This document shows, one piece after another, positions 34,008 to 41,672 of a DNA stretch of 49,552 bases. The stretch is from an uncultured Pelosinus sp. Its GTDB lineage: Bacteria > Bacillota > Negativicutes > Sporomusales > Acetonemataceae. The position numbers and the translations under genes are program-made. Every line of letters starts with the position of its first letter. Position 1 is the stretch's first letter. The stretch is from positions 1 to 49,552 of the forward strand of contig UQPB01000024.1 of NCBI GenBank assembly GCA_900542835.1. Reading direction: 5' to 3'. Under the pieces are notes generated by a model that saw only the letters and a list, made by a program, of their open reading frames with translations, did not search any database and was not told the origin of the DNA.

Positions 34008-35147
34008 ATGGAACAATTTGATGTAAAATACCTGGATACCATCATTAAAAATACGATTGAAGTTGTCGAATCGTCCAAGAGCAAGATTTTTGATATCTAT
34101 GAAGCGGCCCGCAATGAACTGGCCAATGTCAAGCGCGATGTCGAAAGGGTCAGGCTGGAAGCATCCCGGATGATGGCCTATGTCGACGGACTGGCTAAGC
34201 GTGAGCGGCATTCACGGCTGCGGCTCATTGATGTCCACCGCGATTTCCGGCAGTATTCGGAAGCGGAAATGCGAAAAGCCTATTTGGACGCGGAAAATTT
34301 GCGGGTGGAGCTGGAGGTTGCCCGCGAGCGGGAAGCGAATCTTCGCCGGCACCGCGACGACCTGGAAATGCGGCTGCGGTCGCTGACCGTTACGGTGGAA
34401 AAGGCGGAGGTGCTGAGCGAACAGGTCGGCATGGCGCTGGGCTTTCTCGGCAATCAGATGGGAGCGGCGCTGACGCATATTGAAAACCTGCAGCAGCGAC
34501 AGGCATTTGGCGTAAAAATTATTCAGGCCCAGGAAGAAGAACGCCGCCGCGTTGCCCGCGATATTCACGACGGCCCGGCGCAGGCTTTGGCCAATGTTAT
34601 TTTCCGGGCAGAGGTCTGCGAGCGGCTGATGGAAGCGAATTTGCCGCAGGCAAAAGCGGAATTGGGCGACTTGCGGCAGCAGGTGCGCGATGTCCTGAAA
34701 GACACCCGCAATCTGATCTTCGGCTTACGGCCGATGACGCTTGATGATCTCGGTCTGACGCCAACGGTCAAGCGGCTGCTTGATAGTCTGCGGGAGCGTC
34801 GCGGCGTCCGCAGTGAAGTTCATGTCAGCGGGCAGGAACAGCGCCTGGATCCGGCGGTGGAAATTGGCCTGTTCCGGATTATCCAGGAAGCGCTGAATAA
34901 TATTGAAAAACACGCCAACGCCAGTTTGATCCGGGTGCGCATGGATTTCCGGCCGCAAGCGGTTTCCCTGTTCATCGAGGATGACGGCGACGGCTTTGAT
35001 ACAACCGCCGCTACCGGCAAAGAACAGTTCGGTCTGACCGGTATGCGGGAACGGATCTCGCTGATCGGCGGGGAACTGAAGATCATGTCGTTTCCCGGTA
35101 AGGGGACAAAGGTATATGTTCGCGCCTGCCTGACGGAAGGCGGCTGA
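34008..35147 (+). CDS. DegS-like cytoplasmic sensor histidine kinase
   Basis: About 379 residues without membrane segments. The N-terminal half is a long coiled coil like the sensing domain of DegS. HisKA_3 dimerisation domain follows with the phosphoacceptor His187 in ARRDIHDGPAQ-like context (VARDIHDGPAQ), then NLIFGLRPMTLDDLGL and a HATPase domain (EALNNIEKHA, DDGDGFD, GLTGMRERISLIGG). Bacillus DegS has nearly the same length and phosphorylates DegU. Here no response regulator gene is adjacent, which is unusual. It follows corA by 33 bases and ends 51 bases before the next promoter's -10. Confidence 0.85.
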   Translation: MEQFDVKYLDTIIKNTIEVVESSKSKIFDIYEAARNELANVKRDVERVRLEASRMMAYVDGLAKRERHSRLRLIDVHRDFRQYSEAEMRKAYLDAENLRVELEVAREREANLRRHRDDLEMRLRSLTVTVEKAEVLSEQVGMALGFLGNQMGAALTHIENLQQRQAFGVKIIQAQEEERRRVARDIHDGPAQALANVIFRAEVCERLMEANLPQAKAELGDLRQQVRDVLKDTRNLIFGLRPMTLDDLGLTPTVKRLLDSLRERRGVRSEVHVSGQEQRLDPAVEIGLFRIIQEALNNIEKHANASLIRVRMDFRPQAVSLFIEDDGDGFDTTAATGKEQFGLTGMRERISLIGGELKIMSFPGKGTKVYVRACLTEGG

Positions 35148-35169
35148 ACGGATACAGGGCTGTTTTCTG

Positions 35170-35198
35170 TTGTACGTCGCCCGGGCCTGTGATACAAT
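35170..35198 (+). promoter_or_regulatory. Promoter of the decarboxylase-tmk operon
   Basis: -35 TTGTAC (35170-35175), 17-base spacer, -10 TACAAT (35193-35198). About 15 bases downstream lies a perfect palindrome ATTGTACAAT (35213-35222), placed where an operator or early RNA signal could act. Confidence 0.6.
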
Positions 35199-35297
35199 AA
35201 GCAAAGACTTGTATTGTACAATGGGATAGGTGTCTCCCTGATTGGGAATAACAGGTGTATATTAAGTGGCGCTTGCACTCTCAAAAGGGGGATTGGC

Positions 35298-36758
35298 TTG
35301 CTACAGTCAGAGACGCCGCTGCTGGCGGCGATGAAGCATTATGTAAAAGATAAAGTACGACCCTTCCATACGCCTGGTCATAAGCAGGGCAAAGGCATGC
35401 ATCCTGCCCTGGCCGGCATTCTGGGAATGGATACCCTGGCGCTGGATCTGGCGCTGATGCATGAACTGGATGATCTGCATGAGCCGCACAGCTGCATTAA
35501 ACAGGCGCAGGATCTGGCCGCTTCGCTGTATGGCGCCGACCACAGTTATTTTGTCGTCAACGGCACCACCGGCGGTATTTATGCCATGATCCTGGCGATT
35601 GCCGGTCCGGGAGATAAAATCATCGTGCCGCGCAATGTCCATCGCTCGATTATCGGCGGTATCATTATCGCCGGCGCGCTGCCGGTATTCATGCAGCCGG
35701 AAATTGATCCTGACCTTGGCATTGCCATGGGGGTAACGCCCAAAACGGTTGCGGATACACTGCGGCTGCATCCCGACGCCAAAGGGGTTGTGATTATTAA
35801 TCCGACCTATTACGGTGTGGCGGCCGACCTTAAGCAGATTGTCGATATTGTTCACAGCTATCACATGCCGGTAGTGGTGGATGAGGCGCACGGGCCGCAT
35901 CTTAAGTTCAGTCCGCGGCTGCCGGTGCAGGCACTTGACGCCGGCGCCGATATTTGCGCCCAGAGTACCCATAAAATCCTGGGGGCAATGACGCAATGCT
36001 CCATGGTCCACTGCCGCGGCGGCTATATTGATGTGCCGCGGTTGAAGGCTATGCTGCAGTTGGTGCAATCGACCAGCCCCAATTATATCATGCTGGCATC
36101 GCTCGATGTGGCCCGTATGCAGATGGCCACCGAAGGCGACAGGCTGCTGGAAACAGCGATTGATCTGGCCGAATGGACCAGAAGCGAAATCAACACCATT
36201 CCCGGTCTGTATTGTTTTGGCCGCGAGAAACTGACGGCATCCGGCGCTTACGCGCTTGATCCCACCAAGCTGACCGTTACGGTCAAGGGGCTTGGCTTCA
36301 AAGGGGCCGAGGCGGAGCGAATACTGCGCTCCCGTTACAACATCCAGGCCGAATTGTCGGATATGTTCAACCTGCTGTTTTTGATCACGATTGGCGATGA
36401 TGCCGATGATGCCAAGTATCTTGTCGATTCATTGCGCGATTTTGCCAGCAATCATTTTGGTTCGCGTGACTTCGCGGCTTTGCAGGGAATTGACTTCCTT
36501 CATCCGGCCGCTCCCGCCCAGGTGCTTTCCCCGCGGGAGGCTTTGTTTGGTAAAACCCGCAAAGTAGCTTTCCGGCAATCGGTCGGTCAGATTTGTGCCG
36601 AGATTGTCACCTTCTATCCTCCCGGCATTCCGCTGCTGTGTCCCGGTGAGCGGATCTCCCGCGAGGTGGCTGACTACTGCATCAGACTGCAGGACGCCGG
36701 ACTGCACATCTCCGGTCCGGAAGACTATACGCTGGAAACGATTAAAGTGGTGGAATAA
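35298..36758 (+). CDS. Orn/Lys/Arg decarboxylase, YaaO/SpeA-like
   Basis: About 486 residues of fold-type I PLP decarboxylase, the kind found next to tmk in Bacillus (YaaO). Visible: RPFHTPGHKQGKG near the start, HSYFVVNGTTGG, VDEAHGPHLKF, and Lys226 in STHKILGAMTQ that binds PLP. It could make agmatine, cadaverine or putrescine. The best start is TTG 35298 with AAAAGGGGG a few bases ahead; no ATG lies in reach. It is directly followed by tmk with no gap. This is the second basic amino-acid decarboxylase in the window and unrelated in fold to the one at 15.2 kb. Confidence 0.87.
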   Translation: MLQSETPLLAAMKHYVKDKVRPFHTPGHKQGKGMHPALAGILGMDTLALDLALMHELDDLHEPHSCIKQAQDLAASLYGADHSYFVVNGTTGGIYAMILAIAGPGDKIIVPRNVHRSIIGGIIIAGALPVFMQPEIDPDLGIAMGVTPKTVADTLRLHPDAKGVVIINPTYYGVAADLKQIVDIVHSYHMPVVVDEAHGPHLKFSPRLPVQALDAGADICAQSTHKILGAMTQCSMVHCRGGYIDVPRLKAMLQLVQSTSPNYIMLASLDVARMQMATEGDRLLETAIDLAEWTRSEINTIPGLYCFGREKLTASGAYALDPTKLTVTVKGLGFKGAEAERILRSRYNIQAELSDMFNLLFLITIGDDADDAKYLVDSLRDFASNHFGSRDFAALQGIDFLHPAAPAQVLSPREALFGKTRKVAFRQSVGQICAEIVTFYPPGIPLLCPGERISREVADYCIRLQDAGLHISGPEDYTLETIKVVE

Positions 36759-37385
36759 ATGCAGGGAATCTTTATTAGCTTTGAGGGACCGGACGGTTCC
36801 GGAAAAACCACTCAGGTGCGGCTGCTGGCGCAGATGCTGGCAGATTCCGGTGCGCGGGTGACCGTCACGCGCGAACCCGGCGGCACGCCGCTGGGTGATC
36901 AACTTCGCCAACTGCTGCTCGATCCGGCCGGCAGCGTCTGTCCCGAGACGGAGGCGTTGCTTTACGCCGCCGCCCGGGCCCAGCATGTTACCCAGGTTAT
37001 CGCGCCGGCTCTGGCCAGGGGCGAAATCGTGATCAGCGACCGTTACACGGATTCGACCACTGTTTACCAAGGCGCCGCCCGGTCGCTTGACGCCGGCCGG
37101 CTGGAAACACTGACCGCGTTTGCGGCCAAAGGCGTCATGCCGGATCTGACCATTTTGCTGGATGCGGATGTGGCTGCGCTGCGGCAACGCGTCGCCGGGC
37201 GCGGCGTCTGCGACCGGATCGAGCTGGAGCCCGGCGGTTTTCATGAGGCTGTCCGCCAGGGCTTTCTCGATCTGGCGTCCCGGTATTCACGAATTAGTGT
37301 GGTTAACGCGCTCGACGAACCTTCTGCCGTGCAGGCGGCAATCGCCGCGATTGTCCGGCAGTTTCTGAAGGAGAGACAAGCATGA
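36759..37385 (+). CDS. tmk: Thymidylate kinase
   Basis: A 208-residue enzyme phosphorylating dTMP to dTDP. P-loop EGPDGSGKTTQ (about 9-19), VTREPGGTPLGDQLR with the catalytic Arg, and SDRYTDSTTVYQGAAR are clear. The ATG directly follows the stop of the decarboxylase gene, and the end overlaps yaaR by four bases. This is the first gene of the conserved tmk-yaaR-holB-ricT block. Confidence 0.96.
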   Translation: MQGIFISFEGPDGSGKTTQVRLLAQMLADSGARVTVTREPGGTPLGDQLRQLLLDPAGSVCPETEALLYAAARAQHVTQVIAPALARGEIVISDRYTDSTTVYQGAARSLDAGRLETLTAFAAKGVMPDLTILLDADVAALRQRVAGRGVCDRIELEPGGFHEAVRQGFLDLASRYSRISVVNALDEPSAVQAAIAAIVRQFLKERQA

Positions 37386-37828
37386 AGATTAATCCGTTTA
37401 TTCCTTCGGGGGCCCAAAATTTTAGCGAGACGGAGGCCTCCCCCCGGACCGGATCCGCTCAGGGCCGGTTCATGGCAGATTTGGCGCATTCACAGGGCAA
37501 GCTGTCGCGCAGCCGCCTTGACGCCTACCTGCAGGAGATTACCGCTCAGGGGCAGAGACTGACGCAAACCCCTACCTATGCGGAGTTGAAATCCTATCGA
37601 ACGCTGATATCCAAGTTTCTTGGCGAGGCGGTCGGCCAAATGTACACGGTCGATTCGCAGGCGGGCTGGGATCGGCATGGCCGCCAGAAAATGTATACGA
37701 CAATCAAACGCATTGACACTGAACTGGCCGAACTGACGGAGGACATCCGTCAAGGGCAGGAGCGGCAATTGAATATTGCCGGCAGGATGGACATCATCAG
37801 GGGATTGCTGATCGATCTCTACACCTGA
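37382..37828 (+). CDS. yaaR: YaaR family protein (DUF327)
   Basis: A 148-residue soluble helical protein of the YaaR family, encoded between tmk and holB in most Firmicutes. The conserved part runs from about 45 to the end (LDAYLQEITAQGQRL, YRTLISKFLGEAVGQMY, RMDIIRGLLIDLY). Function unknown. GAGAGACA precedes the ATG, which overlaps the end of tmk (ATGA). In Bacillus, yaaQ (darA) lies between tmk and yaaR; it is missing here. Confidence 0.85.
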   Translation: MKINPFIPSGAQNFSETEASPRTGSAQGRFMADLAHSQGKLSRSRLDAYLQEITAQGQRLTQTPTYAELKSYRTLISKFLGEAVGQMYTVDSQAGWDRHGRQKMYTTIKRIDTELAELTEDIRQGQERQLNIAGRMDIIRGLLIDLYT

Positions 37829-37846
37829 GCAGTTAGGAGCAAGACT

Positions 37847-38833
37847 ATGGTTTGGACAGACATTGTCGGACATCGGGAGACGATTGCCGTGCTGCAGCGG
37901 CTGGTTGCCGCGGGAAGTGTGCCGCACGCAGCACTGCTGGCAGGTCCCGGCGGCATTGGTAAAGGGCTGCTGGCGCGTACACTGGCGGCGGCGGTGTTGT
38001 GCCAGGCGGCGGACGGCCAGCCCTGTGGCGCCTGTACCTCCTGCCGGCGGCTGGCCGCGGCCGCCCACCCGGATTTTAACTATTTTGAAGGCAACGGTGA
38101 AAGTCTGAAAATCGAGCAGATGCGTGAACTGCAGAGCGCGGTCGCCCTGGCGCCGGTGCTGGGAGAGCGGCGGGTCGTCATTATTGAGGATGCCGAGCGG
38201 CTGACACTGCCTGCGGCTAACAGCCTGTTGAAAATACTGGAGGAACCGAGTCCCAGCCTGTTATTTATACTGACGGCCGGCTCGGTTCACAATCTATTGA
38301 ATACGATTGTTTCCCGCTGCCGCGTTTTTCAGCTTGCGCCGGTAGCGGCGGACGTTCTTGTGGAAAAGCTGGTGCAGGATGGCTGTCAGGCCGATGCCGC
38401 AGCCGTGGCGGCCAGGCTGAGCGGAGGCCGGCTGGGCCGTGCCAAGCTGCTGCTGGCACCGGAGGGGCTGGCCGCACGGGAACTGGCGATGACTGTGCTG
38501 CGGCAATTGCCCGCCATCGACACCCTGATTGGCTGGAACGAGGTCGTGCGTCTTGATGGCGCCGCCGCCTCAGCCTTGAGCGAGCTGACCGAGCAACTGG
38601 CGTATCTGTTCCGCGATATGCTGCTGCTGCGCGGCGAGAGCCGGCAGCTTGTTTTCAACAGTGATTTGGCCGCTGAACTGAGCGTCCTGGCAGGCGGCTG
38701 GAGCGAAATCGGCCTTGACCGCGCTCTGCGTGAGGTCATGGAGGTTTGGCGGGCCCTTGCCGGCAATGCCAACAGCCGGCTTCTGGTTGAGTCGATGCTG
38801 CTGCGGCTTAGGGAGTACTATACCGAGCACTAG
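37847..38833 (+). CDS. holB: DNA polymerase III subunit delta'
   Basis: About 328 residues. Part of the clamp loader that puts the beta clamp on DNA. IVGHRETIAVLQRLVAAGSVPHAALLAGPGGIGKG gives a Walker A-like loop. A zinc module with four Cys follows (LCQAADGQPCGACTSCRR). VVIIEDAERLTLPAANSLLKILEEPS carries the sensor region. The C-terminal collar is less conserved, as usual. TTAGGAG lies ahead of the ATG. Placed 18 bases after yaaR, in the order known from Bacillus. Confidence 0.92.
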   Translation: MVWTDIVGHRETIAVLQRLVAAGSVPHAALLAGPGGIGKGLLARTLAAAVLCQAADGQPCGACTSCRRLAAAAHPDFNYFEGNGESLKIEQMRELQSAVALAPVLGERRVVIIEDAERLTLPAANSLLKILEEPSPSLLFILTAGSVHNLLNTIVSRCRVFQLAPVAADVLVEKLVQDGCQADAAAVAARLSGGRLGRAKLLLAPEGLAARELAMTVLRQLPAIDTLIGWNEVVRLDGAAASALSELTEQLAYLFRDMLLLRGESRQLVFNSDLAAELSVLAGGWSEIGLDRALREVMEVWRALAGNANSRLLVESMLLRLREYYTEH

Positions 38834-38847
38834 GAGGAGGCGATTAA

Positions 38848-39663
38848 ATGCAAACCGTTGTTGGTGTACGGTTTAAACAAGCCGGCAAAATATATTATTT
38901 CGATCCCGGTGAAATTAAGCTGCAGGTTGACGACAATGTAATTGTCGAAACGGCTCGCGGCATGGAGTTCGGCGCGGTTGTAATCGGACCGCGGCAATTG
39001 ACGGAAGAACAAATCATTCAGCCGCTTAAGCCTGTCATTCGCAAGGCTACGGTGCAGGATGAAAATAAGGTAAAAGAAAACAACCGTAAGGAAACAGAGG
39101 CCTTTGCCATTTGCGAGCAGAAAATTCTCGCCCATAATCTGCCGATGAATCTGGTGGATGTGGAATATACCTTTGATGTCAATAAAATTATTTTTTACTT
39201 TACAGCCGAAGGCCGTATAGACTTCCGCGAATTGGTCAAGGATCTGGCCAGCGTATTCCGGACCCGGATCGAGCTGCGTCAGATCGGCGTCCGCGACGAG
39301 GCGAAGATGATGGGCGGTATTGGCTGCTGCGGCCGGTCGCTGTGCTGCTCCACGTTTCTCGGCGACTTCGAGCCGGTATCGATCCGGATGGCGAAGGAAC
39401 AGAATCTGTCGCTCAACCCAACCAAGATTTCCGGGATCTGCGGCCGCCTGATGTGCTGCCTGAAGTATGAAAGCGACTGCTATGGCGGCTCCTGCTGCAA
39501 AAAGATGGCGGCGGCGCAGCCCCGCATCGGCGCTGAGGTTGTGACGATTGACGGCGATGGCCGGGTTAACGCCATTAACCCGGCAAAGAAGACCGCGATT
39601 GTCATTTTGGCTGACGGTCAGTCGAAGTCCTACCCCTGGGAGGAACTGGTGGAAAAAGAGTGA
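38848..39663 (+). CDS. ricT: RicT/YaaT, PSP1 domain protein
   Basis: About 271 residues of the PSP1/YaaT family. In Bacillus, RicT works with RicA and RicF in an iron-sulphur complex affecting RNase Y, sporulation and competence. The conserved Cys cluster is fully present: GGIGCCGRSLCCSTFLGDF, then SGICGRLMCCLKYE and GGSCCKK. AGGAGGAGG sits a few bases before the ATG. Follows holB by 14 bases; its stop overlaps the next start. In Bacillus the replication regulator yabA comes next; it is missing here. Confidence 0.93.
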   Translation: MQTVVGVRFKQAGKIYYFDPGEIKLQVDDNVIVETARGMEFGAVVIGPRQLTEEQIIQPLKPVIRKATVQDENKVKENNRKETEAFAICEQKILAHNLPMNLVDVEYTFDVNKIIFYFTAEGRIDFRELVKDLASVFRTRIELRQIGVRDEAKMMGGIGCCGRSLCCSTFLGDFEPVSIRMAKEQNLSLNPTKISGICGRLMCCLKYESDCYGGSCCKKMAAAQPRIGAEVVTIDGDGRVNAINPAKKTAIVILADGQSKSYPWEELVEKE

Positions 39664-40415
39664 ACCTGCCGCCGCCTGTCCACTGCGGCGAACGCGTTGA
39701 CGATTTGCTGATCGGCGGCTTGCGGATTATTCAGCGGCCGGAAGAATTTTGTTTTACGCTGGATTCAGTGCTGCTGGCCCAATTTGCTTTTCTGCGTGCC
39801 GGTGCCAGCGCCGTTGATCTGGGCAGTGGCAGCGGTGCGATCGCCTTGCTGCTGGCTGCCCGCGGCGCGACGGTGACAGGCGTTGAGCTTAACCCCCGTC
39901 TGGCCGACATGGCTGAACGCAGTGTGCGGCTCAATCAGCTGGAAGCGCGTGTTGCCATTCACTGCCACGATTTAAGACGGATCAGCGATTTTCTGCCTGC
40001 CGGCAGCTTCTCGCTGGTGGTGTCAAATCCGCCCTATCGCGCCAGCGGCCGCGGTCAGCTCAATCCGTGCCAGACAGTGGCCTCGGCCCGGCATGAGCTG
40101 ACCGCGACGCTGGCTGATGTTATTGCTGCCGCCCGCTATCTGGTGAAATACCGCGGCCGCTTTGCGCTGGTGCAATTACCGGAACGGATGGCGGAAATTC
40201 TCAAGACAATGAGTGACGCCGGCCTGGAGCCGAAACGGCTGCGGCTGGTTTACCCCTATCAGGATGCAAAACCTAAATTTTTGCTGGTAGAGGGAATCAG
40301 AGGCGCGCGGCCCGGCCTGGATGTGCTGCCACCGTTGTTTGTCTACTCGGCTCCCGGCGTATACAGCCGGGAAATTATGGAATACTATCAGGCTGAAGGC
40401 GTGAGTATGCGATGA
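39660..40415 (+). CDS. tRNA1(Val) adenine-N6-methyltransferase-like (YabB)
   Basis: A 251-residue SAM-dependent methyltransferase of the TrmN6/YabB family. Motif I is VDLGSGSGAIALLLAARGA, followed by GVELNPRLADMAERSV, and the catalytic NPPY motif is VSNPPYRASG. Such enzymes methylate adenine 37 of tRNA in Escherichia coli; the Bacillus target is less sure. It starts at GTG in a GTGA overlap with ricT, and ends in an ATGA overlap with rsmI, so translation of the three is coupled. Confidence 0.9.
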   Translation: MNLPPPVHCGERVDDLLIGGLRIIQRPEEFCFTLDSVLLAQFAFLRAGASAVDLGSGSGAIALLLAARGATVTGVELNPRLADMAERSVRLNQLEARVAIHCHDLRRISDFLPAGSFSLVVSNPPYRASGRGQLNPCQTVASARHELTATLADVIAAARYLVKYRGRFALVQLPERMAEILKTMSDAGLEPKRLRLVYPYQDAKPKFLLVEGIRGARPGLDVLPPLFVYSAPGVYSREIMEYYQAEGVSMR

Positions 40416-41269
40416 ATCAGAATCAATCCGGCATCCTTTATATTTGCGGCACACCGATTGGCAATCTTGATGATATGACCTTCCGGGCGGTGCGTGTCCT
40501 GCAGGAGGCGACGCTGATCGCAGCCGAGGACACTCGCCATACCCGCAAGCTGCTGACCCATTTTGCGATCCATACGCCGCTTGTCAGCTATCATGAGCAT
40601 AACAAGGCCAGCGTCGGCCCGCAACTGATCGAACGCCTGCTGGCCGGTGAGACGATTGCCGTTGTCAGTGATGCCGGCATGCCGGGTATCTGTGACCCCG
40701 GCGCCGATCTGGTCGGGCTGGCAATTGGGGCCGGCATTCAGGTTACGCCGGTGCCGGGCGCCAACGCCGCTCTTTGCGCGCTGGTCGCCTCCGGTTTGGA
40801 CACGCGCAGCTTCCTGTTTGCCGGGTTTTTGCCGAAAACAGCTAAAAAGCGACGGGAAGTCCTCAGCCGGCTGGCCGGCTGCGAGCAGACGCTGCTGTTT
40901 TACGAATCGCCGCACCGGGTTAAGGCGACACTGGCTGAACTAACGCGGGCGTTTGGCCCGCGTCCGGCCGTTGCCGGACGCGAGCTGACCAAGAAGTTTG
41001 AACAATTTGTGCGAGGCGATCTAGCCAGCCTGACCGAGCATTTTGCCGTTACTGAGCCGCGCGGTGAATTTACCATTGTCGTTGCCGGACAAAACGGCGG
41101 GGCTGAGCCGGAGCCTGCCGATCCCGTTGAGCCGGCGGATCTGGCGCTGGCAGTGGCAAGGCTGGTCGAAGCCGGCGCAAATAAAAAAGATGCCATCCGT
41201 AAGGTGGCATCTGAACGGGGCTTGTCCAGGCGTGAAGTCTACAACTCCGTGCTGGATGACCGGGATTAG
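40412..41269 (+). CDS. rsmI: 16S rRNA 2'-O-methyltransferase RsmI
   Basis: About 285 residues. SAM-dependent tetrapyrrole-methylase-fold enzyme that methylates the 2'-O of C1402 in 16S rRNA. ILYICGTPIGNLDDMTFRAVRVL at the start, AEDTRHTRKLL, VSDAGMPGICDPG, VPGANAALCALVASGL and FYESPHR are all typical. The yazA (GIY-YIG) gene that lies before it in Bacillus is absent. Its stop overlaps the tail of the reversed abrB gene by four bases. Confidence 0.95.
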   Translation: MNQNQSGILYICGTPIGNLDDMTFRAVRVLQEATLIAAEDTRHTRKLLTHFAIHTPLVSYHEHNKASVGPQLIERLLAGETIAVVSDAGMPGICDPGADLVGLAIGAGIQVTPVPGANAALCALVASGLDTRSFLFAGFLPKTAKKRREVLSRLAGCEQTLLFYESPHRVKATLAELTRAFGPRPAVAGRELTKKFEQFVRGDLASLTEHFAVTEPRGEFTIVVAGQNGGAEPEPADPVEPADLALAVARLVEAGANKKDAIRKVASERGLSRREVYNSVLDDRD

Positions 41270-41514
41270 ACCCGGGAGGCGCTCATGGTATTGAGGCACT
41301 CTTTACATACGTTTTTCCCTTTGAAATTGGTGACCTCATCGGCGTTGCCGCAGAAAACGCACGCCGGCTCGTATTTGCGCAGAATGATCTTGTCGCTGTC
41401 AACATAAATCTCGAGCGCGTCTTTCTCATCAATGTATAGCGTCCTACGGAGTTCGATCGGGATGACAACCCGACCAAGCTCGTCCACTTTTCGTACAATA
41501 CCCGTTGATTTCAT
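41266..41514 (-). CDS. abrB: AbrB family transition-state regulator with zinc-ribbon tail
   Basis: An 82-residue DNA-binding protein. Residues 1-48 (MKSTGIVRKVDELGRVVIPI and on) are almost the AbrB N-terminal swapped-hairpin domain. In Bacillus the tail is an AbrB multimerisation domain; here it is a short CxxC-14-CxxC module (Cys52, 55, 70, 73) that should bind zinc, as in many clostridial AbrB proteins. AbrB represses stationary-phase and sporulation genes. GGAGGGG lies ahead of the ATG. It faces rsmI tail to tail and diverges from metG. A strong promoter and a GACA-AAAAA-TGTC inverted repeat lie upstream. Confidence 0.93.
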   Translation of the reverse strand: MKSTGIVRKVDELGRVVIPIELRRTLYIDEKDALEIYVDSDKIILRKYEPACVFCGNADEVTNFKGKNVCKECLNTMSASRV

Positions 41515-41543
41515 TTATAAATTCCCCTCCACCAACAAAATTC

Positions 41544-41593
41544 GACAAAAAATGTCTTACCTTGATAATACCAGTAATTACAAGACCTGTCAA
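41544..41593 (-). promoter_or_regulatory. abrB promoter with inverted repeat at start site
   Basis: On the minus strand: -35 TTGACA (41593-41588), 17-base spacer, -10 TATTAT (41570-41565). The inverted repeat GACA-AAAAA-TGTC (41544-41556) covers the expected transcript start, a suitable site for autoregulation. Confidence 0.75.
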
Positions 41594-41672
41594 TATAAAT
41601 GAGTAAACTTTGTATTTTTTGGTAAAAGAATTGCTAAAGCTATCAGTTTTAATAAAATAAGGGGGATCCAGT

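Noticed and set aside
41515..41672. T-box leader before metG
   Set aside because: Only 158 bases, shared with the abrB promoter, without T-box sequence or a terminator hairpin.
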